A DNA stretch of 40,209 nucleotides from a virus: positions 1 to 40,209 of the IMG/VR virus record IMGVR_UViG_3300033146_004961; one strand, written 5' to 3'. Shown one piece after another: positions 38,901 through 40,209 of the stretch (positions within the stretch are counted from its first letter, which is position 1; the number at the start of each line of letters is the position of its first letter). Below the pieces are notes generated by a model. That model made no database searches and was not told the origin of the DNA. It saw nothing but the letters and a program-made list of their open reading frames with translations. The position numbers were made by a program, and so were the translations under genes.

Positions 38901-39048
38901 GCAACTTGCTTCAAATGTAGTCGTGGATAATAGAAGTAATTCAACTCAAATAAACAATAATTCATCAAGTTCCACACCACAATTCAATTTCAATACCAAG
39001 AATCCAGATAGAAATAATATCAGAGGTAATTTCGCATTTGCAGTCTAA
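35935..39048 (+). CDS. Probable tail tape-measure/tail-core protein with Ser/Thr-rich repetitive C-terminus
   Basis: This 1037-residue protein has a helical, charged N-terminal third with coiled-coil character (NFKAQQRKDDVEIENTNFML). A long hydrophobic Gly/Ala-rich stretch follows (about 315-393: MASIVAGITGGSIGTMISGA, GVITSFVSAFAAPIAIIAG), and the middle is amphipathic. Such a layout is typical of tape-measure proteins and fits its place beside gp27-, gp53- and gp54-like genes; T4 gp29 (590 residues) would be the functional counterpart. From about residue 560 to the end it is Ser/Thr/Asn/Lys-rich and low in complexity, with a tandem 17-residue repeat at 582-615. A strong GGGAGA precedes the ATG. 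Its length beyond known gp29 suggests the tail is not a simple ruler. Confidence 0.65.
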   Translation: MGLQDLTAQMVEMRKDAKQADIADLLKQVLAQNFKAQQRKDDVEIENTNFMLNQLEVIVNETKGLSDDKKAKYQDMISDSLGENKIHQKLLTKMAKGSMTLMKDMLPSSDHLIGMLSTHSPLLALGLSTIKNITDSVTDMRIDRKSEFEEKMEVLDKDTELQDTEKELQDGQFPGFDGVNDSLEKQLGTLSDHTGLLESISDTTMKQLPLLERLNNSDPQGESDKNAPTITRLDTLNELIQEQTSDSTEYHDQQTAISERQFKLQERERVLNEMKLAEAQRESGSDSSVDLSASAAPIEEQKGGILSSIFDMVMGDGLMASIVAGITGGSIGTMISGALMSGVGVLGTAMSAIGGALATGAGVITSFVSAFAAPIAIIAGIGVMVYKFYKGFTSAADKFGEACTLTDKIASGIGSMIGFLGDIVETVTNFLLSPFDIEFDFADDIDMFVSNISKGLFDILKNPLDALEKVVDFSKDMIGNGIEKIKNIGESLFSPITDMFDIILSQLNMVRDFMIDSAISVVSKIPFIGKKAAENLKAMKSVKPLEIEPSINEKEQTVSRTNTKLNESETKSAKNKYRLTENEVSTNTKLNESETKSANEVSTNTKLNESETKSAQAEYASIKQVQSQGQVSTNEDSKSTLNREINDSTELKQSTQSDNFESSQKESTTSLTSDNSSSSSSMSRESNTSQSDRQSNDTTTDSRQESKHIEKQTSMVSDSRLEAINTSIQANQRDLSSNTTKMLSDNKSSEIESMKKISDSILQSDQRSEAITKSKENSKEFKERSSTLKSIETDSVLEVAAEGDTIENVIAADNIDINELAVNIISNEGGSVGSPGSAGTAGSSQIVGSKPRKSSSSDKTGSKGASVGNKPENESASFVSKTSSHTDDVSTGIDTSEHTSSTATKLLNGNITQNNDTVTTEHDSELIKHIENINTNDNELAIMKNQLINEKTTREKTFNNFVAGPDSKTMINSKIMESEKNIASAKAEKQLASNVVVDNRSNSTQINNNSSSSTPQFNFNTKNPDRNNIRGNFAFAV
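37678..37779 (+). repeat. Tandem 51-bp repeat (17 residues) in the tape-measure candidate
   Basis: Two adjacent 51-bp units (37678-37728 and 37729-37779) encode NEVSTNTKLNESETKSA and differ at a single base (the last). A third, partial copy starts near 37615. Near-identity at the DNA level indicates recent expansion. Confidence 0.88.
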
Positions 39049-39050
39049 AC

Positions 39051-39088
39051 AAAAAGAGGTACTGAAATTAATTTCAGTACCTCTTTTT
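39051..39088. terminator. Bidirectional terminator between tape-measure candidate and fibre gene
   Basis: An 18-bp perfect stem, 39051-39068 with 39071-39088, contains GAGGTACTGAAAT with flanking A/T tracts. It separates converging genes. Confidence 0.87.
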
Positions 39089-39105
39089 GTTTTCAGATGA
39101 CTATC

Positions 39106-40020
39106 TTAAGTCATGATTACATATTCACCATTCACTATATCATAACCTGCTTCAATATTCCTGGCAGTTGCCAATTCTTGCTTTACTGCCGTTTCATACA
39201 TATCATACATTTCATTGGTGTAACCAGTATTATAAGCAGCTTCAATTGAAAGTTTTCTTACATCTTCAACTGCCATATATACGTCATTAAAGACTTTGTT
39301 TAGATTTTTGCTTTTGGTTTTAGTTGGAAATGTAATCCATAGAGCTTTATCCAACACTTTTGCTGTATGTGGCTGATCGGGTAGTATGGAACCACTATCA
39401 TACAAAGTATAAACATAAGTACACAATTTGCATATCTCAATGATATTTCCAATAACCATTTCATTATCAGTTACATCCAAACCAGAAGCATCAGTAACTG
39501 TCCCACCAAAATTACCAAAGTTATTAATAACACGCATACCTTCATTTAGAATATCATCACATACTTCATTGATTTTATCAATTGCGTATTGATGCCTATC
39601 CTCATTTGTATTTTCAGTGTAACTATATTCAATGAACAATTCTCTGGTTAAATCATCATGTGTTATGTTGCTGATATACTGTTCATCAATATTAGTGGGA
39701 GGAAATGCTTCAAGAATGGCTGGGTCTGGATAAGTATATACAGGCACCCAAGCATCTTCAGCTTCTAACATTTCAGGGGTATAAATCCTTAAAATGGTGA
39801 TATAATCTTCAACTATTGATGCTTCTGTAAAATTCTCATCAATGTGAATGACTTTTAGTGATATATCACTAACGACAAGACCACCTTCTGTTGTATATCC
39901 ATCACCTACTGCACTTTCTTCTGGCACTTCCGTCCATACAATAGATGGCGGGTAATATCCAGTGGGATCAAATGTTATAATCTCCTGGATTACTTCGTTA
40001 ACGACTCTTGCGTATTTCAT
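39106..40020 (-). CDS. Tail-fibre-associated protein (hypothetical), 304 residues
   Basis: The N-terminus, MKYARVVNEVIQEIITFDPT followed by a Pro-rich SIVWTEVP segment and VGDGYTTEGG, is a pattern common at the start of tail-fibre or fibre-assembly proteins. The rest is helical and acidic with no catalytic motif (for example DDLTREL, then HQYAIDKINEVCDDILNEGM). The ATG at 40020 follows AGGAG; an in-frame ATG six codons upstream lacks such a site. A partial Gly-rich fibre gene lies upstream on the same strand, which supports a fibre-linked role such as chaperone or tip component. Confidence 0.7.
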   Translation of the reverse strand: MKYARVVNEVIQEIITFDPTGYYPPSIVWTEVPEESAVGDGYTTEGGLVVSDISLKVIHIDENFTEASIVEDYITILRIYTPEMLEAEDAWVPVYTYPDPAILEAFPPTNIDEQYISNITHDDLTRELFIEYSYTENTNEDRHQYAIDKINEVCDDILNEGMRVINNFGNFGGTVTDASGLDVTDNEMVIGNIIEICKLCTYVYTLYDSGSILPDQPHTAKVLDKALWITFPTKTKSKNLNKVFNDVYMAVEDVRKLSIEAAYNTGYTNEMYDMYETAVKQELATARNIEAGYDIVNGEYVIMT

Positions 40021-40092
40021 ATGTGTCTCCTGTTTCAAAGGTCATGGGGTTTTAAAGTTAGATTAATTCTCTATCAAAATCATTAATGATAG

Positions 40093-40121
40093 TCAACAAC
40101 ATTTAATTTAGAGGTTGTTGA
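40093..40121. other. Inverted repeat between fibre genes
   Basis: TCAACAAC (40093-40100) pairs with GTTGTTGA (40114-40121) around a 13-nt loop. It sits just past the stop of the partial Gly-rich gene. On the minus strand it is not followed by a U-tract, so a weak terminator or processing site is possible. The remainder of 40021-40124 shows no gene. Confidence 0.4.
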
Positions 40122-40124
40122 TTT

Positions 40125-40209
40125 TTACCATTCAACTGTTACTGAACCAGCACCACCAACAGCACCGCCACCGCCACCGCCACCGCCACCGCCAGTACCA
40201 CCAGCACCA
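40125..40209 (-). CDS. C-terminal fragment of a Gly-rich tail fibre protein (5' end outside window)
   Basis: The minus-strand frame entering from the right edge reads a Gly-rich run, with Gly codons repeated as GGTGGC, then AVGGAGSVTVEW and a TAA stop. This glycine-rich end followed by SVTVEW is a familiar terminus of T4-like tail fibre and fibre-tip proteins. Only 27 residues are visible. Confidence 0.75.
   Translation of the reverse strand, partial: GAGGTGGGGGGGGGGAVGGAGSVTVEW

Noticed and set aside
40160-40209. Triplet run near the right edge as a CRISPR or regulatory tandem repeat
   Set aside because: It reads as Gly codons in the C-terminal end of a tail fibre gene, a common feature of such proteins.
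1-40209. tRNA genes, CRISPR arrays, integrase or attachment sites
   Set aside because: None were found on reading both strands; no cloverleaf with a GGTTCGAATCC-type arm, no regularly spaced repeat-spacer arrays and no recombinase motifs were seen.

Overview
The window reads as a 40-kb piece of a large, AT-rich, lytic T4-like myovirus genome. Diagnostic genes are a gp5-type spike with a PAAR tip protein, gp54-, gp53- and gp27-type baseplate proteins, rIIA and rIIB, a gp55-type late sigma factor, the gp47/gp46 (SbcD/SbcC-type) nuclease pair, a DexA-type exonuclease, NrdD/NrdG and PhoH. No bacterial housekeeping genes, rRNA or tRNA were seen. NrdD/NrdG suggest growth under anoxic conditions. 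Shine-Dalgarno sequences of the AAAGGA type and TTGACA-17-TATNNT promoters suggest a host with ordinary sigma-70 transcription. I cannot name the host.

Layout. 1-1292: end of an unidentified gene, then the gp5-like spike and a PAAR tip gene with an in-frame TGA. 1294-1882: a structured non-coding stretch, a terminator and a small gene. 1949-11177 (minus): three large fibre or adhesin genes built from repeated carbohydrate-binding-like modules. 11294-13138 (plus): three virion or fibre accessory proteins. 13364-18837: an early region with short zinc-ribbon and unknown genes, repeated palindromes, and rIIA-rIIB. 18803-23731: small genes, a DRB0094-type RNA ligase, NrdG, a pyrophosphatase-like domain protein and NrdD. 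23812-25580 (minus): a two-gene fibre cassette including a collagen-like protein. 25701-29560: gp55-like sigma factor, an unknown, gp47, an unknown, gp46. 29714-30481: PhoH. 30537-31901 (minus): Cys-rich protein, zincin-like protein, DexA-like exonuclease. 32278-40209: virion genes on both strands, including gp54-, gp53- and gp27-like proteins, a probable tape-measure protein and tail-fibre-type genes.

Expression logic. Two promoter classes are visible. TTGACA promoters with exact 17-bp spacers sit before rIIA, rIIB, the gp55 operon and the DexA operon. A TTTAAATA motif sits before structural genes on both strands and resembles the T4 late promoter TATAAATA that gp55 recognises. Strong symmetric terminators separate convergent units.

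The most notable observation is the PAAR gene. Codon 48 is TGA inside the Cys/His metal-binding cluster (His-Cys-TGA-Gly-Pro-Pro-Cys-His). The downstream half of the protein is intact and in frame. A hairpin matching the bacterial SECIS pattern follows, with a loop G about 21 nt past the TGA. Other genes here use TGA as an ordinary stop. This is a candidate selenocysteine-containing phage spike tip. Other items are a cluster of TTGAGG-N4-CCTCAA palindromes, a 79-bp near-identical inverted repeat shared by two loci 19 kb apart, a 51-bp direct repeat beside the DexA promoter, and a fibre cassette that appears to interrupt the nrdD-gp55 order.
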